From a virus, in IMG/VR virus record IMGVR_UViG_3300041586_000139, positions 1 to 50,676 of that record: a stretch of DNA of 50,676 nt; one strand, 5' to 3'. Below the pieces are notes generated by a model. It had not been told where the DNA came from. It worked only from the letters and a program-made list of their open reading frames with translations, and searched no databases. Position 1 is the stretch's first letter. Each line of letters begins with the position of its first letter. Shown here one piece after another: positions 15,500 to 24,803 of the stretch. Position numbers and translations under genes: made by a program.

Positions 15500-15660
15500 G
15501 CGAGTAATTCTGCAAAAAGTTTTGTAGCGTACTTTTTGCTCTCAGTTCGCATCGCGCTAGTTTTCATAAGTCAGGGCATCGCGCCATTGACCTATTAAAA
15601 CAAGAAAGCCTTTGTTATTTTTATAATACTAGATTTTTAAGATTGTGATCACCAATCATT

Positions 15661-15735
15661 TTCCCCAAAATATTTCTCACTCGCTTGTATATATATAGCC
15701 ATGAGTGTTTGGGGGATACCCCCTATGTTTTTCTA
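15661..15735 (+). repeat. Copy 2 of the four-copy ~75-bp intergenic element
   Basis: Contains AAAATATTTCTCACTCGC, TTGTATATATATAG and TGTTTGGGGGATACCCC, then CTATGTTTTTCT. It has the same orientation as the other copies although both flanking genes are on the minus strand. Read on the minus strand, it would sit upstream of the coat gene and could carry a promoter. The gap 15500-15850 holds this and a 48-bp palindrome, nothing coding. Confidence 0.85.
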
Positions 15736-15799
15736 CTTTGGTTACTTAGTCAGCCCCCTCTAACTTTCTATTAAGTAATAATTTTTTTTCGACCTGTTC

Positions 15800-15847
15800 A
15801 ACAAAATAGGCGATCGCAATATTAATATTGCGATCGCCTATTTTGTT
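15800..15847. terminator. Perfect 48-bp HIP1-containing palindrome
   Basis: Two 24-base arms with no loop (half-site AACAAAATAGGCGATCGC then AATATT) are exact reverse complements. As RNA it forms a strong hairpin ending in TATTTTGTT, a bidirectional terminator-like structure. It lies between the scaffold/31-aa genes and the coat gene, so it would limit read-through from the upstream minus-strand transcript. Confidence 0.75.
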
Positions 15848-15850
15848 AAG

Positions 15851-15946
15851 TTATTTCTTCTTCTTCACAGTTTTCGAGGGGTCGTCAAAATAAGAAAACC
15901 CGATTGCAATCAGGTAAAAAACCAGTAAAGGAATCTCACCTAGCAT
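15851..15946 (-). CDS. 31-aa membrane microprotein
   Basis: ATG at 15946 lies three bases after the scaffold stop; the frame closes just before the 48-bp palindrome. The peptide has one transmembrane segment (IPLLVFYLIAIGFSYF) and a Lys-rich end (KTVKKKK). Size, charge and tight spacing suggest a real, coupled gene, possibly a holin-like or membrane-targeting peptide. There is no strong ribosome-binding site. Confidence 0.5.
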   Translation of the reverse strand: MLGEIPLLVFYLIAIGFSYFDDPSKTVKKKK

Positions 15947-15949
15947 AAG

Positions 15950-16714
15950 CTACTTGCCGTCTTTAATAACGAACTCGCCTTTCTCAATACGATCTCGATT
16001 TGCAAAAAATTGCTCAGGTGTAATCTGATTCGCGACAGGCAGTTCAAGACTTGCGCCCTGTTGCTGCTGTACAAAATTATTGCCACTGGCTAGATTGCGT
16101 GAGCCGCCCCCAGTTTTTTGCGTAGCGGGAGGCTTGAATTTCGATGGATACCGAGACTTGAAATATGCGACTAGATCATTGAGCGATGTGACCTCTCCAG
16201 ATTCAGTAAGCGCCGCGACCTCTCCAGATTCAGTGAGCGTCAAATGATTGGCAGCCATCGAGTGTAGAAGCTCTAAATCTTCGCTAGAGTTAGCAAGCAA
16301 CGGTGAAAAAAGTTGCGTAAACGTACTATCAATCAGATTGATAGCACGAGCATTTTCTTGAGCCTGTTGATATTGAGCCGCAGTCTGTAACCTCTGGTCA
16401 CGTTCAGCAAGTGCCGCGTCACGTTCAGCAAGTGCAGCATTAGCTTGATCAATGATCGATTGACTTCGTTCCGCGATCTGCTGTTCGTACTGTTCTTTGA
16501 GAGTCATTTGCGAAGCGGCAAGAGCAGATTCATTCGCAGCAATCTGTTGCTTTAAAAGCGCATTAGTATCTTCCAATGATTTACGCGCAGCGCGTTCCGA
16601 CTTAAGAGCCTTTTCCCCACCTTCACCAAATTCTGGCAATGGCGCAGGAGCAGGAATAGTAGGAGTAGGGATAGAAGCAATAGGAGTCGCAACGAAATCT
16701 TCTGTTGGAGGCAT
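15950..16714 (-). CDS. Capsid scaffolding protein
   Basis: A 254-residue protein with a Pro-rich N-terminus (about 1-30), a long acidic/Ala/Gln/Glu coiled coil (about 35-130, with AERDAALAERDQ repeats), a middle helical part and a basic or mixed C-terminus. This composition and its place directly before the coat gene are typical of phage scaffolds. Two short LTESGEV repeats occur near 155-170. The basic C-terminal tail would contact the coat, as in P22; that part is inference. Confidence 0.8.
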   Translation of the reverse strand: MPPTEDFVATPIASIPTPTIPAPAPLPEFGEGGEKALKSERAARKSLEDTNALLKQQIAANESALAASQMTLKEQYEQQIAERSQSIIDQANAALAERDAALAERDQRLQTAAQYQQAQENARAINLIDSTFTQLFSPLLANSSEDLELLHSMAANHLTLTESGEVAALTESGEVTSLNDLVAYFKSRYPSKFKPPATQKTGGGSRNLASGNNFVQQQQGASLELPVANQITPEQFFANRDRIEKGEFVIKDGK

Positions 16715-16718
16715 AAAT

Positions 16719-18842
16719 TTAAAAAGCTAGTGATCTTCCAAACTGGTTACTGCGATTATACCCAACATCGTCGCGGGTCGCGCTAAATTGGAGGTCTTTC
16801 AAGCGTGTGTTGCTAAAAACCGCAGCAGTATCAGCTTCAAGTTTGCGATTACGGAATACAGTATCATCCCGAATTTGTGCAGTTTGTGCTTGAAGTAACT
16901 GCATACGATAGGCAGACTCTTCCGTAGATCGGGCAACCTCTGAATTGATTTGGGTAGATCGTAAAGCAAAGTCAGCCTTACGATCTTCACCCGCTAGCCT
17001 AAACTCTTCACCACGCGCAAATCGATCAGCATTTTTGTTAGCTTGCTCCACATTAAAACGAGCCATAGCGGCAGAACGTTCATTCTGTAAATCAAGGCGC
17101 TGGTCTGAGTAAGCACGTTCGGCATTACCAATATCGTTATTCATTTTAATCGCAGCATTTTGACGATCAGCATAATCAAAGTTCGCGTCATTCTGCCTCT
17201 TCCAATTATCAAAATTCGCCTTGTCGCCAGCCCTCTTATTAAGCTCACCCTGACTAACGCCGTATGTACCAGCTTTAACCTGTGCAGTCGCAACCTCAGT
17301 TACATCAATCGTCTTGCGATTAAAAGTATTCATACGCTCTTGCGTTGCAAACTTGGTTGTAGACTCAAACTGATTATCAGCAGATTGTTTTACGTTCTTG
17401 TCCATTGCAGCTTTAAAATCAGCGAATGTTCTAACATTCGATGCCTGAAGTTGTTTCGTGTTTTGGTCAAGCCCGACTTCGCGAGTGACGCGATTTTTAT
17501 CAAGCCCGACTTCAACATCGCCAGCGTTTTTGTTAAAACCAACCGCCGTATTTGCGTCAGTCGCATATCTGCGATCGCGAGATTGGTTTGCGTAGTTTTG
17601 CAAATCGGTCAGTGATTTTATATCTTGACCACGCATATCAGTTTGCTGTTTTACAAGCGTAGCTTCACGATCAGATAGCAGCTTTTCACCTTTGCCATAA
17701 TCAGAAGGTCTGCTGCTGTTAATTATCGTCTTACCGCTAGAAGAGTTGTTATTAACTTTTGATGGAGTTGCCATGTTTCTTGTCTCAGTTGTAGATGTAC
17801 TTTGAGTATTTTTTTCGCCAAATAAATCAAGAGCGCGATCGCTCACCCAACCCGCCAAACCAGAACCAGTTACACCACCAACTACGCCACCAACTACGCC
17901 ACCAACTACGCCACCGACACCAGTGCCGAGGACAGGTACAACAGATCCAACAGATGCACCAAATGTTGCGCCAAGAGTTGCGCCTTTAGCTGCGCCAGCT
18001 AACCCGCCAGCAGTAGATGAAAGTGCATTAGCTGAAGCCCTTAGATTGCTGTCACCAGCATTTCTGCTATCAGCAAAATCGGTAACGCCGCCATAAACGA
18101 GAGCCGCAACACCTAGCCCTTTAGCCATTGAACCGCCAAGGACTTTAGCTGTCTGCGAAGCTGTATAAGCAGGAGTTGCCCCCACTGTTGCGCCAGCTTT
18201 AGTTAAGTCCTGAAACCCTTTCAGACCAACAGCAGATCCCGCCAAGCCCGAAAGTCCAACACCTGTTGTCAAACGATCAACATTCTCTTTACCTAACGCG
18301 CCGTCATAGGCATACAAAGGATTCGTAACAGTTCGGTTAAATACTGTCGCAGTATCGCGCCCAACTAGCTCAGAGCCTTGACCCTCACGGTTTAAGCGAA
18401 ATATGCCGCCACGATTATACTCAGCCTCTTTCCATTGACTATACGCATCTTGGCTAAGTGTTTGCGATTGATTGCCGCCATTTTTTTTGACTTGCTCAAC
18501 ATAATCGCCATAGCTTCTAGGAACTTTACCTTGACTAGGAAGGATTAAGCCCACAGTGCTATCCCAAGCTTGATCCTCTAGTCCGTAGCTATCTCCAAAA
18601 GTAGGCTTCTTACTTTCGCGATCGCGTCCTTTTAAAGCATTATTGGTAGCATATTGCAAAGCCGCAGTAGTCAGGAGACTTCCGCCAAATGCTGTCGATG
18701 GTTTAATGCCAGCAGAAACGCCAGCATTATAAGTGGAAATACCCGCAGGAGATTGGCTAAAATTCCACTTAAAGTATTGACCCATGGCAGAGCCAAGTCC
18801 ACCAGTAGATCCATCTAAAAAATTGTCAAACTTAGGAGCCAT
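16719..18842 (-). CDS. Putative internal virion (ejection) protein, 707 aa
   Basis: Residues about 170-340 are Gly/Ala/Val-rich with membrane-active character, including a GGVVGGVVGGVVGG run near 310-325 coded by four 12-bp repeats. The rest (about 390-690) is a long, charged, Asn/Gln/Arg-rich coiled coil (DRQNAAIKMNNDIGNAERAY, RSTEESAYRMQLLQAQTAQI). A hydrophobic glycine-rich block plus long coiled coil, next to the scaffold and a 1928-aa protein, resembles podovirus proteins ejected with the genome. AAGGAAG lies 15 bases before the ATG. Confidence 0.65.
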   Translation of the reverse strand: MAPKFDNFLDGSTGGLGSAMGQYFKWNFSQSPAGISTYNAGVSAGIKPSTAFGGSLLTTAALQYATNNALKGRDRESKKPTFGDSYGLEDQAWDSTVGLILPSQGKVPRSYGDYVEQVKKNGGNQSQTLSQDAYSQWKEAEYNRGGIFRLNREGQGSELVGRDTATVFNRTVTNPLYAYDGALGKENVDRLTTGVGLSGLAGSAVGLKGFQDLTKAGATVGATPAYTASQTAKVLGGSMAKGLGVAALVYGGVTDFADSRNAGDSNLRASANALSSTAGGLAGAAKGATLGATFGASVGSVVPVLGTGVGGVVGGVVGGVVGGVTGSGLAGWVSDRALDLFGEKNTQSTSTTETRNMATPSKVNNNSSSGKTIINSSRPSDYGKGEKLLSDREATLVKQQTDMRGQDIKSLTDLQNYANQSRDRRYATDANTAVGFNKNAGDVEVGLDKNRVTREVGLDQNTKQLQASNVRTFADFKAAMDKNVKQSADNQFESTTKFATQERMNTFNRKTIDVTEVATAQVKAGTYGVSQGELNKRAGDKANFDNWKRQNDANFDYADRQNAAIKMNNDIGNAERAYSDQRLDLQNERSAAMARFNVEQANKNADRFARGEEFRLAGEDRKADFALRSTQINSEVARSTEESAYRMQLLQAQTAQIRDDTVFRNRKLEADTAAVFSNTRLKDLQFSATRDDVGYNRSNQFGRSLAF

Positions 18843-18998
18843 ATGAACTTACTCAACTTCCTTAAAAATTATCTTAGCGTGTTTACTTTTCTTATTGGCT
18901 ATTCGCTTGGGTACGCACGTTTAATGAATGTCGATGGTCATTACCAAATCCTGTTTTTAATTGTGGTTACAGGAGGTTTCTACCTCATCTACAAATAA
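18843..18998 (+). CDS. Two-TM small protein on the opposite strand, 51 aa
   Basis: This plus-strand frame exactly fills the 156-base gap between two minus-strand virion genes (ATG one base after the neighbour, TAA one base before the other). It encodes two hydrophobic helices (YLSVFTFLIGYSLGY and ILFLIVVTGGFYLIY). AGGAG lies at 18834-18838. A holin-like role is possible. A plus-strand promoter is not evident, so it could be fortuitous. Confidence 0.4.
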   Translation: MNLLNFLKNYLSVFTFLIGYSLGYARLMNVDGHYQILFLIVVTGGFYLIYK

Positions 18999-21900
18999 CT
19001 ATCTTAAACCAGCGCCAAGCTTCAACGCCGACTGCGTTTTACCGCCGCCGACTTTGGCAGATTGACGCATTTGAGCGAGTGTTCTACCGCCAGTCAGCGA
19101 CTTAAATACGCCATCAACTTGCGAATCGCTTAATTGCTGATTGGCTTTTAGTCCAAGGGACTTGCGTTCGGCACTTAGCGATCGCGATAGTTCGGCGCTG
19201 GTAACAGGCGCTTTCGTGCGTTCGGCGTTGATACTGCCAGAGTATTCAGAAGCATTAACTTTAGCTTTAGGCTTGCCAATGTTCTTCAAACGACCAGCCA
19301 TGTAATCACTGATTTGCTCATTGCGATAACCAAGTTTGTCTAAAGCTTCGGTAAGTTTAGGATCAAACTTACCAGTACGAGGCACTTCATAGCCATATTC
19401 ATTAGCTAAGTTTTGAAGTGCAAGGATGCGATATTCAGTTGGGGTATAAGGACGTTGACGCATTATGCCCTCAGTTACACCGTTGCCGAGTTCACGATAA
19501 GAGATTGATTTATTGCGTAAACCATCGCGTGAAGCGTCACGGCTAATGTCGCGTTCAGACATATATCTCGCGTTGTCGATTGACTCTTTGTTGGCTAGGT
19601 TTGCGATCGCACGCGCAGCAGGACGGTAATCTAAATTGCTTTGAACTTGCGCAGATAGCGAATTACCGTAAGCAGCAAACAAATTATCGTCATTCGCGAA
19701 TGGCTTAAATGTCTCACTCTCTTTGGTTATATCAAGTCCAAGCTTGGATAAATCCTTAGAGTATTTTTGCTCCTTAGCTTCATCGCGACCTGTTACTTGA
19801 TCGATCGCCTTATCAGCACCGACCACGGCAGCAATACCGCCACCAATTTGCAAAGCAGTTCGCAGATATGCATTCGGTACAAATTTAGCAGCAAGTTGAG
19901 ATCCACCTAGTGCAGTAACAGCGTAACCAGCCCCCACTGATAGCCCTGCTCTAGTGGCAGCAGTTTGCGCGTTTTCACCACGGTTAGCAGAATCCGCGAG
20001 AACTTGGGCTGCTTGCGCGGTATCCATTAGTATACCTAAGCCACTCAAACTGCTTGTGCGCTTAGACTTCATGCCAGCGTCAATCATTGACTGCGAAGGT
20101 GTAACAATTTGACCGTCAGGCAATTGTCGGGAGGAAACGCGAGTTGATAGCTCCTTGGATTGCGATTGCATTTGCTTCAAAGTTTGTGGTTGCGCGATCG
20201 CCAATCCCTTACTTTGAGGTCTAGTTTCCGCGATCGCCGCAGTTACTTTAGCCAAATCAGGAGCTTCCCCAGTAGCACGCTGTTTCGCAATTCCTGCTTT
20301 AACTCTTGACTCAGAAGCCCCCGATGAAGTCGCAACTTTTTGCACTTCCGACTCAGCGATAAATGTACTTTGCGTAGGTTGACGCTTGCCAAAACCACCA
20401 GATGATTGCTTGGCTGATAGTTTCGCATCGCTTAATGTACCCGCGAAGTCATAAGTATTTTTTGCCGAAGATACATAATCAGCTTTTCTAGGCATTGGCA
20501 CAGACGGATCGCCAGCCTTATTCCATGCTTTAACATCGGCAAAATACTTTTTATTCTCTACCGATTTCTGTTGTGCAATTCTATTTTGCGCTTCTTGATA
20601 CCGAGGTGTTTTGATCTCAGCAGTTTCTTTATAAAGCATCTCGTTAGCTTTTTTGTAATCGCTAAGAGTCATGCCAGACAAAGCGGCAGCCCCTTCAGGT
20701 GTTAGCTTATCAATATATTTGCGAGACACTTTACCTTGCCTATAAGCGTTTTTATCAGGCAATTGACCATCCCCATAGGTATTGTCAAGGTAAGCTCTTG
20801 TCGCATCATTGTTTGCGCGTCTAGTTTTTTGCTCAGGAGTTTGTAACTCAGGACGTTCAAAAAGCGTTGATGGTTTAGTAGTTTCGACAGATTTCGCGAC
20901 AGGTGCAATCTCATCCGCACCGCCGAATTTACGTTGAAATTCTTCTTTCGAGATTGGGCGATCTTCCATTGGCTCAACCGCATTGCGTTGAGGTTGCGCC
21001 AAGGCTCCTAAAGATTTAGCCCTCATCGCAGCAAGTTCAACCTCAGGTACTTGATAAGCGCCAGCAATATCGTTAAGACGAGTTTGGCTTTTTCGCAGAT
21101 CCTTACTTATTTGACCAGCTTCCGTGCCAAGCACTTCAAAAGTTGGCTTAACTCCTTTAGCGAAATCCTTAGTAGCAATAGTCGAGGGATCTTTACCCGC
21201 AGCAATCCAATCATCAAGAAATTTTTTCTGCGTAGAAGATAAGTTAGGATCGCTAACCGATGGAATCGCAGGTACATTTGACTTGACGAGAGTTACTTGA
21301 GCAGGTATGCCAGCCTCCATCACAGCATTAATCATGTGCTGCGTTCCCTTAGAACCATCAACAGAAAAATAAACGCCTTTAACATCTTTGCCAAATGCCC
21401 CCGTCTCTGCAATTTGCTTGGCAGCAACAGGAACTTCATAATCACGCACAACGAATCTAAAATTGCCTAAGTCAGCACGATCAGCAGGCATGACGCGGAA
21501 GGGAATACCATTGTCAATCGCAAATTTCTTGGCAGTTGCATCTGCTCCCTTAGCATCACCAAGGACAAAATAAGGTGTTTTGTCACCAGCGATCGCATCA
21601 GCCAAACCTTTCTTAACAATCTCAGGCGCATCAACCAAATTGCGAGAACCACCAATTGCGTAAACAGCGCCTGATTCAGAGCTAGCAGCAATATTGAATA
21701 AGCTAGCCGCCGATCCTTTGGCTGTCGGAGTACCCAACATTACACCCGCAAACTCTCTAGCTGTTGGTATGCGTAATTCAGTATTTGCTTTGAAATTAGA
21801 TAATGCACCAGCCGTAAATGATCCAGTTAGTCCACCGACACCAGCCGCCGCGCTTTGTTGCTCTTCATTCAGACCCGCCGCTTTTGCAAGTTGCTTAAAT

Positions 21901-24785
21901 GCGATCGCGCCAACTGTGCCGCCAGCAAATCCCCTTAAAGCAGGGCGTAACGCAGGAACAGATCCGAAGCCTAAGTCTCCGTACTTACGCATATTCATGC
22001 GACCAATCGCAGCGTCATCAACTTGACGAATCGATAGATCGGGCAACTGAAATTTGCGATCACCCTCGTATTGAACAATATTGCCTTTACCAGTAACCAA
22101 TGATCTACCAACCATAGACTCATCGATTTTTGGTAATACAGGAGAAATCGCATCAGTCAAAGTTGCTCGAACGCGATCGCTAAAATCAGGCTTAGCTTTG
22201 CTTGCGCGATTACCCGCAACATTCAAAGTTTCAATCTGATTGCTTTGAATAAAGTCGCGAAGTTCGTTAGGCGAAGGATTAATAATTAACGGCTTTTTAC
22301 CAACCTCAGCAATCGTGAGCTTAGTCCCCCGACTGTTAACATCATCAGAAAAAATAGCAGTCCCATCGGAACCTTTTGCATTTTGCCTTGTTCTTTGCGC
22401 GTACTCAGCAGAAACATTCCCAAACGACTTAGTTTCAGTTAGCCCAAAATCATCGCGTAACGATAAATCTTGACCAAGCTCATTAATAAATCGTGGAGGC
22501 GCAAAACCACCCGTGCCAAGTCCTAAGCTCTTGGCAACTTCTAAGCCAACCTTGTCAGCACCAGTTTGACCGCCAGAAATTATCTTTTTCAATGGGAATC
22601 TTCCGTTATCAGGCGGGTCAAACAAACCCATTTGCACGGTAGAGATCGCGCCCGACTGCGAATTAAACCACTTAGGCGTTTTTCTAGCACGCGCCGCAAA
22701 ATTAGCCAACTGCTCATTGTTGGGCATTAAATCAAGGACATTTCCAACGCTTTGTTCGGTCATGGGAAATGGCAGCCCAACCGATCGCCCAAATTGCGAA
22801 AGCGCTTGATAAGTAAAATCTTTGACAGCCGCACCGATGCCTTTACCAGATGGTTTCATCCCTGCTATGCCGCGTTCACTAATCGCTTCATAGTTACCCA
22901 TCCAAGAATCAGTTGCCATCCTAGCAGCAGGAACAGCGCCAACCTTATAAGGCGCTGGAGTCAGCATATCTGTGGCGAGTACAGCCGCCTCACTAAGCGC
23001 TGGTTTAACGTCATATTGCTTGAGGTTATTCATCCGCATATTATTGCGACCTTCAGCAGTCATAAACATTCCTGATTCAGGCGTAGCGGCAACATTCAAT
23101 AAGCTAGCCGCCGATCCTTTGGCTGTCGGAGCGCCCATCATTACACCCGCAAACTCTCTAGCTGTTGGTATGCGTAATTCAGTATTTGCTTTGAAATTAG
23201 ATAATGCACCAGCCGTGAATGATCCAGTTAGTCCACCAACACCAGCCGCCGCGCTTTGTTGCTCTTCATTCAGACCCACAGCTTTTGCAAGTTGCTTAAA
23301 TGCGATCGCACCAACTGTGCCGCCAGCAAATCCCATTAAAGCAGGGCGTAACGCAGGAGCAGATGCAAAGCCATAGTCTTTATTGCCAGTGTATTTAAGT
23401 TTTTGAAGCGTCTCAAATGGCACTTTAACTTGTTCGCCGCCAACATTTAGCTTCACGCCTTGTCTGCCAACACTTTCAACCGTGCCGACATTGCCCGTCT
23501 TAGGCAAGATATATTCTTGACCAAGGCGTGCAGTCGCAGGGAGTCCAGAATCAGGTACTTTAAGCGTTCCTGTCAGTTCATTAACTTTTGCATTCGTGTA
23601 AGCATCAAATGCCCTCGTATCACCATCGAGCCTTATTCCCTCAGATTTTGCTTGCTTCTTCAAATCGCTAAGTGTTGGAAATGGTTTAGCTTGATCTACC
23701 CCCTTCAAACTATCTGGATATTCGATCGCCGCAGCCTGATAACTTTCATAGCGAAGTTTTGCGCGGTCATAGATTGTTCGATCGCTAGCACTGCCAGACA
23801 AGGAATTATTCTCGCGTTGCATAAAAAACTGGTCATTTTTTGGCACAGCTTTAAATGTTGCCTGCGGTTGCAATGGTTCACCAACTGCGTTAGCCCAGCC
23901 GCCAGTATCTGTCGCAGGATTTAATCTCTGCGAAGCGTCAGGTGTCATCGCCATTTGCTTGCCGGCTTGCATCGAATCAGGAGGTAGCGATCGCGATTGT
24001 AAGTCAGCATTAATTAATCGCGCCGATTCTAATAACTCTGGGTTAGAGGCAAGCCCTTTCCTAATCGCGTCATCGTTCAGCGCAAGCTTAAACTCGCGTT
24101 GAGAAATATCATTGGTTATGCCAAATGTTTTATACGCCTGTTCAAGAGGAGTCGCGATCGCGGGTTGCTTGGCTAGTCTGCGTTGTTCAGCTTGCAATTC
24201 TTTGTATGAAAGCGGAGCTTTATATGCTTCTTCTGGCTTATTGAATGCAAGGTATCTCGCGTCAGGATCGTTCTGTAATCCATACATCCGAACGCCAGTA
24301 TTGCCGCGTGATGGAATTGGATCAAACTGCTTCGTAATTGTTTCAACTTCACCAGTTTGAGGGTTACGTTGCATACCCACAGTCAAGTTACCAGCCGCCA
24401 TTTCTTTCGCGACCATGCTTGCGATTTTGGGATCGTCAAATCGCGTATGAATTTCTGGCAGTTTAGTAAATTCGTTGTTTAGCCCAACATCACTAGCATT
24501 AGCAAATTTCTCTGATGTTGTCATGCGATCACCAACATTCACGCGACCTTTGCGGTCAGGCGAATATTGTCCAACATCAGGCTTGACGATAACTGGCTCA
24601 CCGCCCATCATCTGTAAATATTCAAACAGCTTGTCGCTTGTCAGCTTAGGCGGTTTGCGACCTGTTGATGCCGAGCCGTCTTTAATCTTTTTGTCAGCCA
24701 TTTTAGTAGTTTCTATAGGATAAACAGCGCCAATCTCATTAGGATTATCGATCTTGTAGCCAGTGCCACGCTCTAAATCTCGCAT
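18999..24785 (-). CDS. 1928-aa virion protein carrying two SLOG-type domains and a duplicated hydrophobic module
   Basis: Start ATG 24785 or the in-frame ATG at residue 29 (MADKKIKDG); neither has a good ribosome-binding site. Residues about 470-570 and 938-1038 are two copies of a 95-residue hydrophobic Ala/Gly-rich module (FAGGTVGAIAFKQLAKA...). Between them, about 738-865, IISGGQTGADKVGLEVAKSLG...DGTAIFS...GNRASK matches the MoCo-carrier-like SLOG family. After the second module, about 1042-1165, AIGGSRNL...FVLGDAKGADATAKKFA matches DUF2493-type SLOG. The C-terminal third is charged and helical, with a membrane-like segment near 1590-1650. Genome-ejection protein is the structural guess; the SLOG domains bind nucleotide-like ligands in known families. 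Confidence 0.75.
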   Translation of the reverse strand: MRDLERGTGYKIDNPNEIGAVYPIETTKMADKKIKDGSASTGRKPPKLTSDKLFEYLQMMGGEPVIVKPDVGQYSPDRKGRVNVGDRMTTSEKFANASDVGLNNEFTKLPEIHTRFDDPKIASMVAKEMAAGNLTVGMQRNPQTGEVETITKQFDPIPSRGNTGVRMYGLQNDPDARYLAFNKPEEAYKAPLSYKELQAEQRRLAKQPAIATPLEQAYKTFGITNDISQREFKLALNDDAIRKGLASNPELLESARLINADLQSRSLPPDSMQAGKQMAMTPDASQRLNPATDTGGWANAVGEPLQPQATFKAVPKNDQFFMQRENNSLSGSASDRTIYDRAKLRYESYQAAAIEYPDSLKGVDQAKPFPTLSDLKKQAKSEGIRLDGDTRAFDAYTNAKVNELTGTLKVPDSGLPATARLGQEYILPKTGNVGTVESVGRQGVKLNVGGEQVKVPFETLQKLKYTGNKDYGFASAPALRPALMGFAGGTVGAIAFKQLAKAVGLNEEQQSAAAGVGGLTGSFTAGALSNFKANTELRIPTAREFAGVMMGAPTAKGSAASLLNVAATPESGMFMTAEGRNNMRMNNLKQYDVKPALSEAAVLATDMLTPAPYKVGAVPAARMATDSWMGNYEAISERGIAGMKPSGKGIGAAVKDFTYQALSQFGRSVGLPFPMTEQSVGNVLDLMPNNEQLANFAARARKTPKWFNSQSGAISTVQMGLFDPPDNGRFPLKKIISGGQTGADKVGLEVAKSLGLGTGGFAPPRFINELGQDLSLRDDFGLTETKSFGNVSAEYAQRTRQNAKGSDGTAIFSDDVNSRGTKLTIAEVGKKPLIINPSPNELRDFIQSNQIETLNVAGNRASKAKPDFSDRVRATLTDAISPVLPKIDESMVGRSLVTGKGNIVQYEGDRKFQLPDLSIRQVDDAAIGRMNMRKYGDLGFGSVPALRPALRGFAGGTVGAIAFKQLAKAAGLNEEQQSAAAGVGGLTGSFTAGALSNFKANTELRIPTAREFAGVMLGTPTAKGSAASLFNIAASSESGAVYAIGGSRNLVDAPEIVKKGLADAIAGDKTPYFVLGDAKGADATAKKFAIDNGIPFRVMPADRADLGNFRFVVRDYEVPVAAKQIAETGAFGKDVKGVYFSVDGSKGTQHMINAVMEAGIPAQVTLVKSNVPAIPSVSDPNLSSTQKKFLDDWIAAGKDPSTIATKDFAKGVKPTFEVLGTEAGQISKDLRKSQTRLNDIAGAYQVPEVELAAMRAKSLGALAQPQRNAVEPMEDRPISKEEFQRKFGGADEIAPVAKSVETTKPSTLFERPELQTPEQKTRRANNDATRAYLDNTYGDGQLPDKNAYRQGKVSRKYIDKLTPEGAAALSGMTLSDYKKANEMLYKETAEIKTPRYQEAQNRIAQQKSVENKKYFADVKAWNKAGDPSVPMPRKADYVSSAKNTYDFAGTLSDAKLSAKQSSGGFGKRQPTQSTFIAESEVQKVATSSGASESRVKAGIAKQRATGEAPDLAKVTAAIAETRPQSKGLAIAQPQTLKQMQSQSKELSTRVSSRQLPDGQIVTPSQSMIDAGMKSKRTSSLSGLGILMDTAQAAQVLADSANRGENAQTAATRAGLSVGAGYAVTALGGSQLAAKFVPNAYLRTALQIGGGIAAVVGADKAIDQVTGRDEAKEQKYSKDLSKLGLDITKESETFKPFANDDNLFAAYGNSLSAQVQSNLDYRPAARAIANLANKESIDNARYMSERDISRDASRDGLRNKSISYRELGNGVTEGIMRQRPYTPTEYRILALQNLANEYGYEVPRTGKFDPKLTEALDKLGYRNEQISDYMAGRLKNIGKPKAKVNASEYSGSINAERTKAPVTSAELSRSLSAERKSLGLKANQQLSDSQVDGVFKSLTGGRTLAQMRQSAKVGGGKTQSALKLGAGLR
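21685..21985 (-). repeat. Internal duplication copy B in the 1928-aa gene
   Basis: About 290 bp, nearly identical to 23075-23375, encoding the 95-residue hydrophobic module LRPALRGFAGG...FNIAASSESG. Only about nine residue differences between the copies are visible, mostly conservative. Confidence 0.85.
23075..23375 (-). repeat. Internal duplication copy A in the 1928-aa gene
   Basis: Partner of the 21685-21985 copy, encoding LRPALMGFAGG...LNVAATPESG. The two copies bracket the first SLOG domain, and copy B precedes the second SLOG domain, so the unit module-plus-SLOG seems to have been duplicated and then diverged in the SLOG part. Confidence 0.85.
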
Positions 24786-24803
24786 CTGACTAAACTTAGT
24801 AGA

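Noticed and set aside
17870-17925. Four 12-bp repeats as a possible regulatory microsatellite
   Set aside because: They code for a Gly-Gly-Val-Val run in the 707-aa protein and are explained by that protein's membrane-active segment.
22972-23376. Plus-strand 134-aa frame repeated at 21694 as a possible paralogue pair
   Set aside because: The repetition comes from the duplicated module of the minus-strand 1928-aa gene; the plus-strand frames are its shadow.
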